The position numbers and the translations under genes were made by a program. 64,000 bases of DNA from Amycolatopsis oliviviridis (GTDB taxonomy: Bacteria > Actinomycetota > Actinomycetes > Mycobacteriales > Pseudonocardiaceae), in assembly GCF_014654365.1 (NCBI RefSeq), contig NZ_BNAY01000012.1, positions 51,406 through 115,405 on the forward strand. The letters are read 5' to 3'. The notes beneath the pieces were generated by a model. The model did not search any database. It saw only the letters and a program-made list of their open reading frames with translations, and was not told the DNA's origin. Below are positions 52,258-60,817 of this stretch, piece after piece; the stretch's first letter is position 1, and each line of letters opens with the position of its first letter.

Positions 52258-54831
52258 CTAGAGCCCGGCCTGCGAGTCGAACTCCCGGGCGGCCAGCGCC
52301 CGCACGATCCCGGCCCGGCCTTCCGACACCAGACGGCGCAGCGCCGCCGGGTGCTCCCCGGCCAGCCACTCGTCCGACGCCGCGACGGTCGCCGGTTCCA
52401 CGGCCCACGACGGGTACAGCCCGACCACGGTCGGCTGAGCACGCTCGCTGGAGCGCCGCTGCCACACCTCGTCGATGACCTCGAAGTAGCGCGTCACGTA
52501 GCCGCCGAGCAGGTGCTTCTGGCCCGGGTGGGAGAAACCGGTGATGAGCGAGTCGCTGACCGCGTTGGGCAGTTCGTCGTCGTACACCGCCCGCTGCCAC
52601 GCGTCGGCCTTCGCCTCGTCGGTCGGCCGCAGCGCGCGCGAGCGCTCCGCCTGACGCCGTCCGGCGGCGGTGTCGTCCTTGGCGAGTTCCGTGTCGATCT
52701 CGGGGTTCTCCGCCTTGCCGTGCGCCACCAGCGCGTGCAGCAGCCGCCAGCGAAGGTCGGTGTCGACGGTCAGGCCCTCCAGGGGCGCCGTGCCGTCGAG
52801 CCAGCCCGCGATGATCCGGAGTGTCTTGTCGTCGAGCACGCAGCCGGCGAGCGAGTTCACGAACGCGAGCTGGTGGTCCGAAGCGGCTTCAGCGCCCTGC
52901 GCCAGCTCCAGCAGCCGCGCGGAGAACTCCGGCCAGCCCTTGTCCGCCGCCCACGCCGGGTTCGCGTACGAGTTCAGCGCCGTCTGCGCCTGCAGCAGCA
53001 GCCGCTGCACCACGCCGACCTCGGTCTCGGTGTGCACGCCGCGCTGGACCAGCGTGACGAAGTCGCGGGCCTTGAGTTCGGCTTCCCGCGTCATCTCCCA
53101 CGCCGCCGACCAGCACAGCGTGCGGGGCAGCGGTTCGGTGATGTCGGCGATCCGGTCGATCAGCGTGGTCAGCGACGCCGGGTCGAGCCGCATCGTGCAG
53201 TAGGTCAGGTCGTCGTCGTTGACCAGCACGAGCTTGCCCGCCGGGAGCCCGACCAGCGCCGGCACCTCGGTGCGCTCGCCGTCGACGTCGAGTTCGACGC
53301 GGTGCTTGCGGACGATCTTGCCGTTCTCGTCCTCGTCGTAGACGCCGACCGCGACCCGGTGCGTCCGCAGCTCACCGGCACCCGGCTTGGCGCCGGTCTG
53401 CGTGACGGCGAACGAGGTGTACGCGCCGTCGGCGCCGATCTCGTAGCGCGGGCTCAGCGAGTTGAGACCGGTGGTCTCCAGCCACTGCGCGCTCCACCAC
53501 GACAGGTCGCGGCCCGAGGCCTCTTCCAGCGCGCCCAGCAGGTCCGCCAGGGTCGCGTTGCCCCACGCGTGCTTGCCGAAATAGACCTTCAGGCCTTCGA
53601 GGAAGTGATCGAGCCCGACATAGGCGACGAGCTGCTTGAGCACGCTCGCGCCCTTGGCGTAGGTGATGCCGTCGAAGTTCACCTCGACCGCGTGCAGGTC
53701 GACGATGTCCGCGGCGATCGGGTGCGTCGAGGGCAGCTGGTCCTGCCGGTACGCCCACGACTTCTCGATGTTCGCGAAGCTGGTCCACGCGTTCTTGTAC
53801 TCGGTCGCCTCGGCCTGGGCGAGCACGCTCGCGAAGGTCGCGAACGACTCGTTCAGCCACAGGTCGTCCCACCAGCGCATGGTGACCAGGTCGCCGAACC
53901 ACATGTGTGCCATCTCGTGCAGCAGCGTCTCGGCGCGGCGCTCGTAGGCGTAGCGGGTGACGCGGCTCCGGAAGACGTAGTCCTCCAGGAAGGTGACCGC
54001 GCCGGCGTTCTCCATCGCGCCCGCGTTGAACTCCGGCACGAACAGCTGGTCGTACTTGGAGAACGGGTACGGGGTGGCGAACTTCTCGTGGTAGAACGCG
54101 AAACCCTGCTTGGTCTCGGTGAACAGCTTGTCCGCGTCCATGTGCTCGGCGAGCGAGGCACGGCAGTAGATGCCCAGCGGGATCGTGCGGTGGGAGTCCG
54201 AGAACTCGTCGCGCCATTCGCTGTACGGGCCCGCGATCAGCGCGACCAGGTACGTCGAGATCCGCTCGGACACCTTGAAGACGGTGCGGACGGCCCCTTC
54301 CGGGGTCTCCTCGGCCGACTCGATCAGCGCGTTCGAGATGACCTTCCAGTCCTTCGGCGCGATCACGGTGAGCCGGTAGACCGACTTGAGGTCGGGCTGG
54401 TCGAAGCAGGCGAACATGCGCTTCGCGTCCGCGGTCTCGAACTGCGTGTAGAGGTAGACGCCGTCGTCGACCGGGTCGACGAAACGGTGCAGGCCCTCGC
54501 CGGTGTTCATGTACCGGCAGACCGCGTCCACGACGAGTTCGTTCGACTCGGCGAGCGAGGGCAGCTCGACGCCCTTGTCCTCGACGTACCCGCTGACATC
54601 GAGGTCCGTCCCGTTGAGGACGGCCGAGTCGATCCCCTCGGCGACGATGTCGACCCACGACGCTTCGCCGCTTCTGGCGCTCGCGAACTTGATCGTCGTC
54701 TTCGACGTGAAGGTCTTCTCACCGGGACCGCCGCGGCCGTCGGTCAGATCCAGCTCGATGTCGTAGGACTCGACGTCGAGCAGCTCCGCGCGCAGCTTGG
54801 CTTGGTCTCGGGTCAGGTTGGGGGCGGGCAC
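52258..54831 (-). CDS. pepN: Aminopeptidase N
   Basis: 857 residues, an M1 metallopeptidase. Exopeptidase motif GAMENAG; zinc motif HEMAHMWFGD with H305, and the downstream glutamate in WLNESFATF; the C-terminal ERAP1-like helical domain completes it. It removes N-terminal residues from peptides. GTG 54831 has AGAGG five bases upstream; GTG 54837 overlaps that site. The neighbours match Rv2467. Confidence 0.95.
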   Translation of the reverse strand: MPAPNLTRDQAKLRAELLDVESYDIELDLTDGRGGPGEKTFTSKTTIKFASARSGEASWVDIVAEGIDSAVLNGTDLDVSGYVEDKGVELPSLAESNELVVDAVCRYMNTGEGLHRFVDPVDDGVYLYTQFETADAKRMFACFDQPDLKSVYRLTVIAPKDWKVISNALIESAEETPEGAVRTVFKVSERISTYLVALIAGPYSEWRDEFSDSHRTIPLGIYCRASLAEHMDADKLFTETKQGFAFYHEKFATPYPFSKYDQLFVPEFNAGAMENAGAVTFLEDYVFRSRVTRYAYERRAETLLHEMAHMWFGDLVTMRWWDDLWLNESFATFASVLAQAEATEYKNAWTSFANIEKSWAYRQDQLPSTHPIAADIVDLHAVEVNFDGITYAKGASVLKQLVAYVGLDHFLEGLKVYFGKHAWGNATLADLLGALEEASGRDLSWWSAQWLETTGLNSLSPRYEIGADGAYTSFAVTQTGAKPGAGELRTHRVAVGVYDEDENGKIVRKHRVELDVDGERTEVPALVGLPAGKLVLVNDDDLTYCTMRLDPASLTTLIDRIADITEPLPRTLCWSAAWEMTREAELKARDFVTLVQRGVHTETEVGVVQRLLLQAQTALNSYANPAWAADKGWPEFSARLLELAQGAEAASDHQLAFVNSLAGCVLDDKTLRIIAGWLDGTAPLEGLTVDTDLRWRLLHALVAHGKAENPEIDTELAKDDTAAGRRQAERSRALRPTDEAKADAWQRAVYDDELPNAVSDSLITGFSHPGQKHLLGGYVTRYFEVIDEVWQRRSSERAQPTVVGLYPSWAVEPATVAASDEWLAGEHPAALRRLVSEGRAGIVRALAAREFDSQAGL

Positions 54832-54998
54832 TGGCACCTCTGGTCATCGGTATCGGTTTTGGTTTCCAACTACAGGCATCCAATCATGTCCGGGCCGTCG
54901 CTGACGACGGGAACAACGCCGACGGCCGTGATGTTGGCTCGCTGTGTAGCACCCTGTGTGTACCGGCCCACCCAAGACGATTGCACTGGGAGAACCTG

Positions 54999-55619
54999 AT
55001 GACCGCCCCGTCCGAGACCACCAAGGTCGACTTCTACTTCGATCCGATCTGTCCCTTCGCCTGGATCAGCTCGCGCTGGATCCTCGAGGTGGAGAAGCAC
55101 CGTGACCTCGACCTGAGGTTCCGGATCATGAGCCTGTCCGAGCTCAACAGCGGCCGCGAGGACCTGCCTGAGCAGTACAAGGAGCTGTTGGACCGCGGCT
55201 GGGGCCCCGTCCGCGTCGCGACCGCGCTGGCGCAGAAGAACGGCGAGGAGGCCCTGCGCGACTTCTACACGGAGTTCGGCACGCGTCACCACAACCAGGG
55301 CGACAAGGACATCCCGAAGGTCATCAAGGAGACCCTGGAGGCCATCGGCGCCCCGGCCGAGCTGGCCGAGGCAGCCGAGTCGACCGAGTACGACGAAGCG
55401 CTCAAGAAGAGTCACTACGAAGGTATGAATCCGGTCGGAATGGACGTCGGCACCCCGACCATCCACATCGACGGCGTCGCCTTCTTCGGCCCGGTGCTCA
55501 GCTCGATCCCGCGTGGCGAGGACGCCGTCAAGGTCTTCGACGGCGCCCGCGCGCTGGCGAGCTACCCGGACTTCTTCGAGCTGAAGCGCACCCGGAGCGG
55601 CGAGCTGAACTTCGATTAA
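54999..55619 (+). CDS. DsbA-like mycothiol-dependent reductase, Rv2466c type
   Basis: 206 residues of thioredoxin/DsbA fold. It matches the Rv2466c layout: DFYFDPICPFAWISSRWILE at the start, LPEQYKELLDRGWGPVRVAT in the helical part, and VGTPTIHIDGVAFFGPVLSS at the cis-proline. In Rv2466c the active site is CPWC; here it is CPFA, so C18 stays but the resolving cysteine is alanine. The enzyme should then work as a monothiol, using mycothiol for resolution. ATG 54999 has GGGAGAA close upstream. Order matches Rv2466c. Confidence 0.92.
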   Translation: MTAPSETTKVDFYFDPICPFAWISSRWILEVEKHRDLDLRFRIMSLSELNSGREDLPEQYKELLDRGWGPVRVATALAQKNGEEALRDFYTEFGTRHHNQGDKDIPKVIKETLEAIGAPAELAEAAESTEYDEALKKSHYEGMNPVGMDVGTPTIHIDGVAFFGPVLSSIPRGEDAVKVFDGARALASYPDFFELKRTRSGELNFD

Positions 55620-56419
55620 GGGGTTGCCAGGGCCGCCTTGGTGACATCGCCGGGATAGGAGGACCTCGCGACGGCTTCGTCCGTCGTGAGGTCCCCTGCC
55701 GCGATCAGGGTCTTGAGCGCGACGAGTTCGCGCAGCCCGTCACGGTGCTTCGCGATGAACGCGGTGTCGACGGGGGCGCCGTGCCCGGCCACGATCGTCT
55801 TCGGCTCCAGCGCGAGGACCGCATCCATCACGCCGGGCCATTCGGCCAGCCAGCTGCCGTCGTTGAAGGAGAACGCGCTGAAGCCCGCTTCGGCGTTCTC
55901 GACGGCGTCGCCGGCGAAGATGATCCCCGCGTCCGGCACGTGCACGAAGAGATCGTGGTCGGTGTGGGCACGGCCGAGGAAACGCAGGACGACGGTGCGG
56001 CCGCCGAGGTCGATCTCGGCGGTGTCGGTGACCGGCTTGTCCGGCAGGGTGATCACGGTGCGTTCCAGCGCCTCCGCCATCTCGGGCCGGTTTTCGCCGA
56101 GGTAGTGCTGGATCCACTTGCGCCGCGCGCCGTCGCCGTAGGTGGTCAGCTCGGCCAGGCAGGCTTCGTGCGCCCAGACGTCGCACGGCAGGAACGCCGT
56201 CGTGCCGAAGGCGTGGTCGAAATGCGCGTGGGTGTAGACGACCGACCACGGCAAGGGCGTGATCTCCCGGACCGCCGCGGCCAGTTCGGCGCCCTGATCG
56301 ACGTCGCCGCGGACGTCGACGACCAGACAGCGGTCACTGCCCACGACCAGGCCGACGGTCAGGTCCAGCTCCTCGTACCGGCGGGCGTACACCCCGTCGG
56401 CGAGTTCGAGCCAAGTCAC
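55616..56419 (-). CDS. MBL-fold metallo-hydrolase
   Basis: 267 residues. The metal motif HxHxDH appears as VYTHAHFDHAFG, with further ligands in RAHTDHDLFVHVPD, FAGDAVENAE and IVAGHGAPVD. This is a metallo-beta-lactamase fold hydrolase of unknown substrate. GTG 56419 overlaps the stop of the ComB-like gene by four bases. Its stop shares four bases with the DsbA-like gene on the other strand. Confidence 0.9.
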   Translation of the reverse strand: MTWLELADGVYARRYEELDLTVGLVVGSDRCLVVDVRGDVDQGAELAAAVREITPLPWSVVYTHAHFDHAFGTTAFLPCDVWAHEACLAELTTYGDGARRKWIQHYLGENRPEMAEALERTVITLPDKPVTDTAEIDLGGRTVVLRFLGRAHTDHDLFVHVPDAGIIFAGDAVENAEAGFSAFSFNDGSWLAEWPGVMDAVLALEPKTIVAGHGAPVDTAFIAKHRDGLRELVALKTLIAAGDLTTDEAVARSSYPGDVTKAALATP

Positions 56420-57165
56420 AGATCCTCCAGAATTCCGTTGCGCAGCACCGGAACAATGCTGCTCGTATCGAGCCGCGCGGCGAGGGTCACGTCGTTCCCG
56501 TGCCCGGCCGCGGCGAGCTCGCGCCCTGAAGAACACTCTGTCAGTGCTTCGGCGATGTCGAGGGATTTCGCCGCTATGGCAGCGAGACGCGCTTCGGCGG
56601 ACAGGCGGCCGTAGCCGTCCAGCGCGGCGACGATCGCTCCCGCGCCGAGCTGGTCTTCGACACACGGCCGCAGCGGTCCGAACGCCTTGGCCTCGGTGTG
56701 CATGTCGATGCCCCAGCGTTCCCCCGCCGGGACGACGCCGATCGGCGCGCCGTCCGCGAGTTCGGCGGCGCGGGCGGCGACGGCGGTCGCGTTGCGCAGG
56801 CAGCCCGCCAGGATTTCGGCACCGGTCGTGGCGGCGGCGTCGCAGAGCGTCGCGCCGTTGGGGGAGGGGAGCGCGAGGAGCGTGCCGGAAGGGATTTCCG
56901 TCACAGACGAAGGTCGCAAAGTCCAGGCGCTTTCACCCGCCAGGATGGCGCCTCGCTCTTTCGCGGCCTCCTCGCCCCGCTGATCGCGCCAGCGCACCGG
57001 CAGTACCCGCCCGCCGTTGCCGAGGACGAGATCCGTTGTGGTGCAGAAGGAAAGTACGTCGACGATGACGAGGACCGCGCAACTCCCGCCCAAGGCGCCG
57101 ACGCCTTCGGGTCCCCATTCGAGCCTGATGTCGGATTCGGTCTGGCCCCAGATGTCCACCCCCAC
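56416..57165 (-). CDS. 2-phosphosulfolactate phosphatase-like protein (ComB family)
   Basis: About 249 residues. ComB-like blocks: VLVIVDVLSFCTTTDLVLG, LLALPSPNGATLC, AEILAGCLRNATAVA and WGIDMHTEAKAFGPLRPCVED. The archaeal enzyme works in coenzyme M synthesis, which actinomycetes do not make, so here the substrate is probably another phosphoester. GTG 57165 or 57159 is the start. It overlaps the MBL gene and is divergent from rpiB across 39 bases. The M. tuberculosis block does not have this pair, so it is an insertion. Confidence 0.82.
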   Translation of the reverse strand: MGVDIWGQTESDIRLEWGPEGVGALGGSCAVLVIVDVLSFCTTTDLVLGNGGRVLPVRWRDQRGEEAAKERGAILAGESAWTLRPSSVTEIPSGTLLALPSPNGATLCDAAATTGAEILAGCLRNATAVAARAAELADGAPIGVVPAGERWGIDMHTEAKAFGPLRPCVEDQLGAGAIVAALDGYGRLSAEARLAAIAAKSLDIAEALTECSSGRELAAAGHGNDVTLAARLDTSSIVPVLRNGILEDL

Positions 57166-57204
57166 AGCATGCTCGTCCCGGAACGTGATGGCAGACTCCG
57201 CGCT

Positions 57205-57678
57205 GTGCGTGTTTACCTTGGCTCCGACCATGCCGGTTTCGAACTGAAGAACCACCTCGTGGCCCACCTCAAGGAACAGGGCCACGACGTCGAGGACGTC
57301 GGTCCCTTCGTCTACGACGCGGCCGACGACTACCCCGCGTTCTGCATCGAGGCGGCCCGCCGCGTCGTCGCGGACGAGGGCAGCCTCGGCATCGTCGTCG
57401 GCGGCTCCGGCAACGGCGAGCAGATCGCGGCCAACAAGGTGAAGGGCGCCCGCGCCGGCCTCGCGTGGAGCGTCGAGACCGCGAAGCTCACCCGCGAGCA
57501 CAACCACGCCCAGCTGATCGGCGTCGGCGCGCGGATGCACACCACCGAAGAGGCCACGGAGATCGTCGAGGCGTTCCTCGCGACCCCGCCGAGCCCGGAC
57601 GAGCGCCACGGCCGTCGCGTCCAGCAGATCCTGGACTACGAGAACACCGGCTGGCCGCCGCCGCTGCCCGAGAACTGA
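57205..57678 (+). CDS. rpiB: Ribose-5-phosphate isomerase B
   Basis: 157 residues. LGSDHAGFELKNHLVAHL at the start and VVGGSGNGEQIAANKVKG as the active-site loop. The cysteine used by E. coli RpiB is serine here and a glutamate follows, the form seen in mycobacterial RpiB. It interconverts ribose-5-phosphate and ribulose-5-phosphate. GTG 57205 lacks a ribosome site; CAGACT is seven bases upstream. Order matches Rv2465c. Confidence 0.94.
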   Translation: MRVYLGSDHAGFELKNHLVAHLKEQGHDVEDVGPFVYDAADDYPAFCIEAARRVVADEGSLGIVVGGSGNGEQIAANKVKGARAGLAWSVETAKLTREHNHAQLIGVGARMHTTEEATEIVEAFLATPPSPDERHGRRVQQILDYENTGWPPPLPEN

Positions 57679-57679
57679 C

Positions 57680-58489
57680 ATGCCCGAGGGGCACACGCTC
57701 CATCGCTTGGCACGTCTGCACAAACGCCGTTTCGCCGGTCACCCGGTCGAGGTGAGCAGTCCGCAGGGACGGTTCGCCGCCGAAGCGTCCCGTTTGGACG
57801 GCCGGGTGCTGGCGAAGGCCGAGGCGTACGGGAAGCACCTGTTCCACGACTACGGTCCACACGGGACGGTGCACGTCCACCTCGGCCTCTACGGCACGTT
57901 CTCCGACGAGCCGCTGCCGGTGGGTGAACCGGTCGGGCAGGTGCGGATGCGGCTGGTCGGCCCGACGCATTCCGCCGAGCTGCGCGGACCGAACCAATGC
58001 GAGCTGCTCGACGCGCCCCAGGTCGACGCGATCAAGGCCCGGCTGGGTCCGGACCCGCTGCGCCGGGACGCGAAACCGGACAAGGCGTGGGACCGGATCT
58101 CCCGGTCGAAGACGTCGATCGCGGCGCTGCTGATGGACCAGTCGGTGCTCGCGGGCGTCGGCAACGTGTATCGCGCCGAGGTGCTGTTCCGGCACGGCGT
58201 CGCCCCGCTCGTCCCCGGCCGCGCGCTCGATCGCACGCTGTGGGACGACATGTGGGCGGACCTCGTGACGCTCATGCGGCACGGTGTCCGGGTGGGACGG
58301 ATCGACACGGTCGCGCCGGAACACCTGCCTGAGGCGACCGGCCGCGCGCCGCGGCAGGACCGGCACGGAGGCGAGGTCTACGTCTACCGCCGCGAGGGGA
58401 TGCCCTGTCTCGTTTGCGGGACCGCGGTGCTGCGGAGTGATTTGGCGGCGCGGAACCTCTTCTGGTGCCCGACCTGCCAACCCGCCTGA
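57680..58489 (+). CDS. nei: Endonuclease VIII-like DNA glycosylase (Fpg/Nei)
   Basis: 269 residues. Starts with MPEGHTLH, in which P2 is the nucleophile and E3 the general acid. The H2TH region with MDQSVLAGVGNVYRAEVLF and the C-terminal zinc finger (CLVCGT and CPTCQ) are present. It removes oxidised pyrimidines and cuts the strand. ATG 57680 is just after the rpiB stop, so it is in one operon, as Rv2464c with Rv2465c. Confidence 0.95.
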   Translation: MPEGHTLHRLARLHKRRFAGHPVEVSSPQGRFAAEASRLDGRVLAKAEAYGKHLFHDYGPHGTVHVHLGLYGTFSDEPLPVGEPVGQVRMRLVGPTHSAELRGPNQCELLDAPQVDAIKARLGPDPLRRDAKPDKAWDRISRSKTSIAALLMDQSVLAGVGNVYRAEVLFRHGVAPLVPGRALDRTLWDDMWADLVTLMRHGVRVGRIDTVAPEHLPEATGRAPRQDRHGGEVYVYRREGMPCLVCGTAVLRSDLAARNLFWCPTCQPA

Positions 58490-58504
58490 CGGTCTTCTCC
58501 GGAT

Positions 58505-58557
58505 GCAATGAAGGGGCCTTTCATCGCAAAATTTGCGATGAAAGGCCCCTTCATTGC
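58505..58557. repeat. 53-base perfect palindrome (GCAATGAAGGGG family)
   Basis: 26-base arms mirror around A58531. The arms are the inner block of the 46656 element turned round (GAAGGGGCCTTTCATCGC). It lies 16 bases after the nei stop, between convergent genes. Confidence 0.85.
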
Positions 58558-58579
58558 GCTTGAGGGGACGGGGTGCGGG

Positions 58580-59365
58580 CTAGAAGTCGAACCCGCCGCC
58601 GTCGAAACCACCGCCGTCGAAACCGCCACCATCGAAGCCGCCGCCGTCGAACCCACCGGCGTCCCCGCCCATGTCGCCCCCGGCGTCGCCGCCCATGTCC
58701 GCGGCCGCGTCCTCCTGGCCCGCGTCGTAGCCCGACTCCCAGGCCGACGCGCTCGCGATGCCCGCCATGCCGGAGAACATCGCGCTGAACAGCAGCATGG
58801 AACCGAGACCCCAGGCGCCGGCGACGAGCGCGGGCTTCCACCACGGCTCGCTGTACCAGCCCTGCGGCACCGGACGGCCGGCCACGCGACCGCCGGGGTA
58901 GTAGTGCGGCGTCCGCTGGCTCGGGTCCGGCGAAGCCTCGTAGTGCTCGCCCTCGACGTCGACCGAGCGGTTCTCGGTCACCTTGCCCGCCGTGTCGCGC
59001 TCTTCGCTGCCGGGCAGTTCCGGACCGGGGTCCATGCCCATCGCGAGCCGCGCGGCGCGGACGTAGTAGAGACCCTCGATGGCGGTCTCGCGCACGAGTC
59101 GCGCCTGCTCGACGGTCTGCGCCTGCTCCATCTGGGAGCCGGCCGCGGTGAAGCGCTCGGACGCGTCCGCGATCGCCTGCCGCGACGCGGTGTCCATGCC
59201 GGTGAGGTTCATGACCTGACCGCCGAGCCGCTCGACGAGGCGCCGTGCGTCGGCCTTCGCGTCGTCCAGCTGGCGCTTCTTGGCCGCCGCCTGGGATTTC
59301 GCGAAGTAGATGCCGCCGCCGACCACGACGACGAGGAGCACGATCAGGAAGATCGCGGTACCCAT
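58580..59365 (-). CDS. DUF1542-like membrane protein with GGGFD repeats
   Basis: 261 residues. An N-terminal anchor (AIFLIVLLVVVVGGGIYFAK) is followed by a helical coil with QAAAKKRQLDDAKADARRLV, a Pro-rich stretch, a second hydrophobic segment (WGLGSMLLFSAMFSGMAGIA) and a tail of GFDGG repeats ending GGGFDF. The coil resembles a DUF1542-type surface protein; the topology is not certain. ATG 59365. The GFDGG tail has four or five copies and is probably disordered. Function unknown. Confidence 0.8.
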   Translation of the reverse strand: MGTAIFLIVLLVVVVGGGIYFAKSQAAAKKRQLDDAKADARRLVERLGGQVMNLTGMDTASRQAIADASERFTAAGSQMEQAQTVEQARLVRETAIEGLYYVRAARLAMGMDPGPELPGSEERDTAGKVTENRSVDVEGEHYEASPDPSQRTPHYYPGGRVAGRPVPQGWYSEPWWKPALVAGAWGLGSMLLFSAMFSGMAGIASASAWESGYDAGQEDAAADMGGDAGGDMGGDAGGFDGGGFDGGGFDGGGFDGGGFDF

Positions 59366-59466
59366 GGGTGCACTCCAGGAATCGTTCGGCCTTTGATCGG
59401 GACAACGCGGACGGTGCGCCGGGGGTTCCCGTAGTGCTCCCGGTCACCGCGCGGGCTGGCGAGGCA

Positions 59467-59486
59467 AACTAGAACACGTTATAGTT
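59467..59486 (+). promoter_or_regulatory. KstR-type operator over a leaderless promoter
   Basis: The 14 bases TAGAACACGTTATA (59470-59483) match the KstR consensus TNNAACNNGTTNNA. They overlap TATAGT (59480-59485), which is seven bases before ATG 59493. A bound repressor would cover the -10 box. Confidence 0.6.
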
Positions 59487-59492
59487 CGCGCC

Positions 59493-60368
59493 ATGAAGTT
59501 CACCCTGTCGATCGCGATGAATCCGCTCGATCAGCTGGGCGAGCTCGCCCGGGCCGCCGAAGAGGCGGGTTTCTCCTCGATCGCGCTCCCGGATTCCCTG
59601 TTCTATTCCGAAACGGTCTCGGCCGACTACCCGTACACGCCCGACGGCAGCCGGTTCTGGACCGAGGAGACGCCTTGGGCCGATCCGCTGGTCGCGGCCG
59701 CCTCGATGGGCGCGGTCACCGAACGGCTCACCTTCTACACCTCCGTGCTCAAGCTGGGTTCCCGTAATCCGGTCCTGCTCGCCCGCCAGGTCAACTCGGT
59801 CGCGGCGCTGACCGGCGGCCGGTTCGGCCTCGGGCTCGGCGTCGGCTGGTCGCCGGAGGAGTTCCGCTGGTGCGGCGCGCCGTACGAGAAGCGCGGCAAG
59901 CGCGTGGACGAGGCCATCGAGGTGCTGCGGCTGATTCTCGACGGCGGGATGGTCGAGTTCCACGGGGAGTTCTTCGACTTCGACAAGCTCCGCATGAGCC
60001 CGACGCCGCCGTCGCGAGTGCCGTTCTACATCGGTGGCCACACCGACGTCGCGCTGCGCCGGGCCGCACGCGTCGCCGACGGCTGGTCCTCGGCGATGAT
60101 GAAGTTCGACGACCTCCGCGACACGATCGTCAAGCTGCGCGGACTGCTGGCCGATCAGGGCCGCGCCGACGACCCGTTCGAGTATCAGGCCGTCTGCATC
60201 GACAAGTTCGGTCTCGACGGTTACCGCGAGCAGGGCGACATCGGCGTCACCGACATCATCACCATGCCGTGGGTGTTCGACGGCCTCGGTTTCGACGCCG
60301 AGGTCGGCCCGAAGCTGGATTCCATCAAGAAGTTCGGCGACGAGATCATCGCGAAGATCGGAGACTGA
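59493..60368 (+). CDS. LLM-class F420-dependent oxidoreductase
   Basis: 291 residues of luciferase-like barrel. FTLSIAMNPLDQLGELARAA at the start, then LKLGSRNPVLLARQVNSVAA, FGLGLGVGWSPEEFRWCG and VPFYIGGHTDVALRRAARVA. This is the F420-dependent class of bacterial luciferase-like proteins (Rv3520c type). Rv3520c is in the KstR regulon, which fits the box upstream. No ribosome site; a leaderless mRNA is predicted. A KSI-like gene follows after two bases. Confidence 0.88.
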   Translation: MKFTLSIAMNPLDQLGELARAAEEAGFSSIALPDSLFYSETVSADYPYTPDGSRFWTEETPWADPLVAAASMGAVTERLTFYTSVLKLGSRNPVLLARQVNSVAALTGGRFGLGLGVGWSPEEFRWCGAPYEKRGKRVDEAIEVLRLILDGGMVEFHGEFFDFDKLRMSPTPPSRVPFYIGGHTDVALRRAARVADGWSSAMMKFDDLRDTIVKLRGLLADQGRADDPFEYQAVCIDKFGLDGYREQGDIGVTDIITMPWVFDGLGFDAEVGPKLDSIKKFGDEIIAKIGD

Positions 60369-60370
60369 CC

Positions 60371-60817
60371 ATGGGTGTCGACGTCTGCTGGGATCCGGCC
60401 GCCGAGCAGCCGCCCGCGCGGCGGGCCGCGTTCCGCTCGATGACCGCCGTCACCGCGGGGGACAAGGCCGCCTGGCTCGCGCTCTTCGCCGGTGACGCCG
60501 TCGTCGAAGACCCCATCGGCCCGTCGATGTTCGACGAGGAGGGCAAGGGGCACCACGGCCAGGACGGGATCAGTGCCTTCTGGGACAAGACGATCGCGAA
60601 CGTCGAACGCTTCCAGTTCACCATCCGCGATTCCCACGCGGCCGGGGACGAGGTCGCCAACGTCGGGACGATCACGACGTACCTGCCCGGCGGCTATCGC
60701 GTCGACACCGACGGCGTCTTCGTCTACAGGGTGCGCGAGGACGGGCTGATCGCCTCGATGCGGGCGTTCTGGGAAACCGAACGAGCGATGGCCACCGCCC
60801 GGAAAGCCGAGGACTAG
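60371..60817 (+). CDS. SnoaL/ketosteroid-isomerase-like protein (NTF2 fold)
   Basis: 148 residues. RRAAFRSMTAVTAGDKAAWL, then LFAGDAVVEDPIGPS and GISAFWDKTIAN, and YRVDTDGVFVYRVREDGLIA, the plan of NTF2-fold ketosteroid isomerase-like proteins. ATG 60371 has GGAG eight bases upstream. In one operon with the KstR-controlled oxidoreductase, it likely acts on a steroid or related ring. Its stop overlaps the sigma-factor stop on the other strand by four bases. Confidence 0.85.
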   Translation: MGVDVCWDPAAEQPPARRAAFRSMTAVTAGDKAAWLALFAGDAVVEDPIGPSMFDEEGKGHHGQDGISAFWDKTIANVERFQFTIRDSHAAGDEVANVGTITTYLPGGYRVDTDGVFVYRVREDGLIASMRAFWETERAMATARKAED

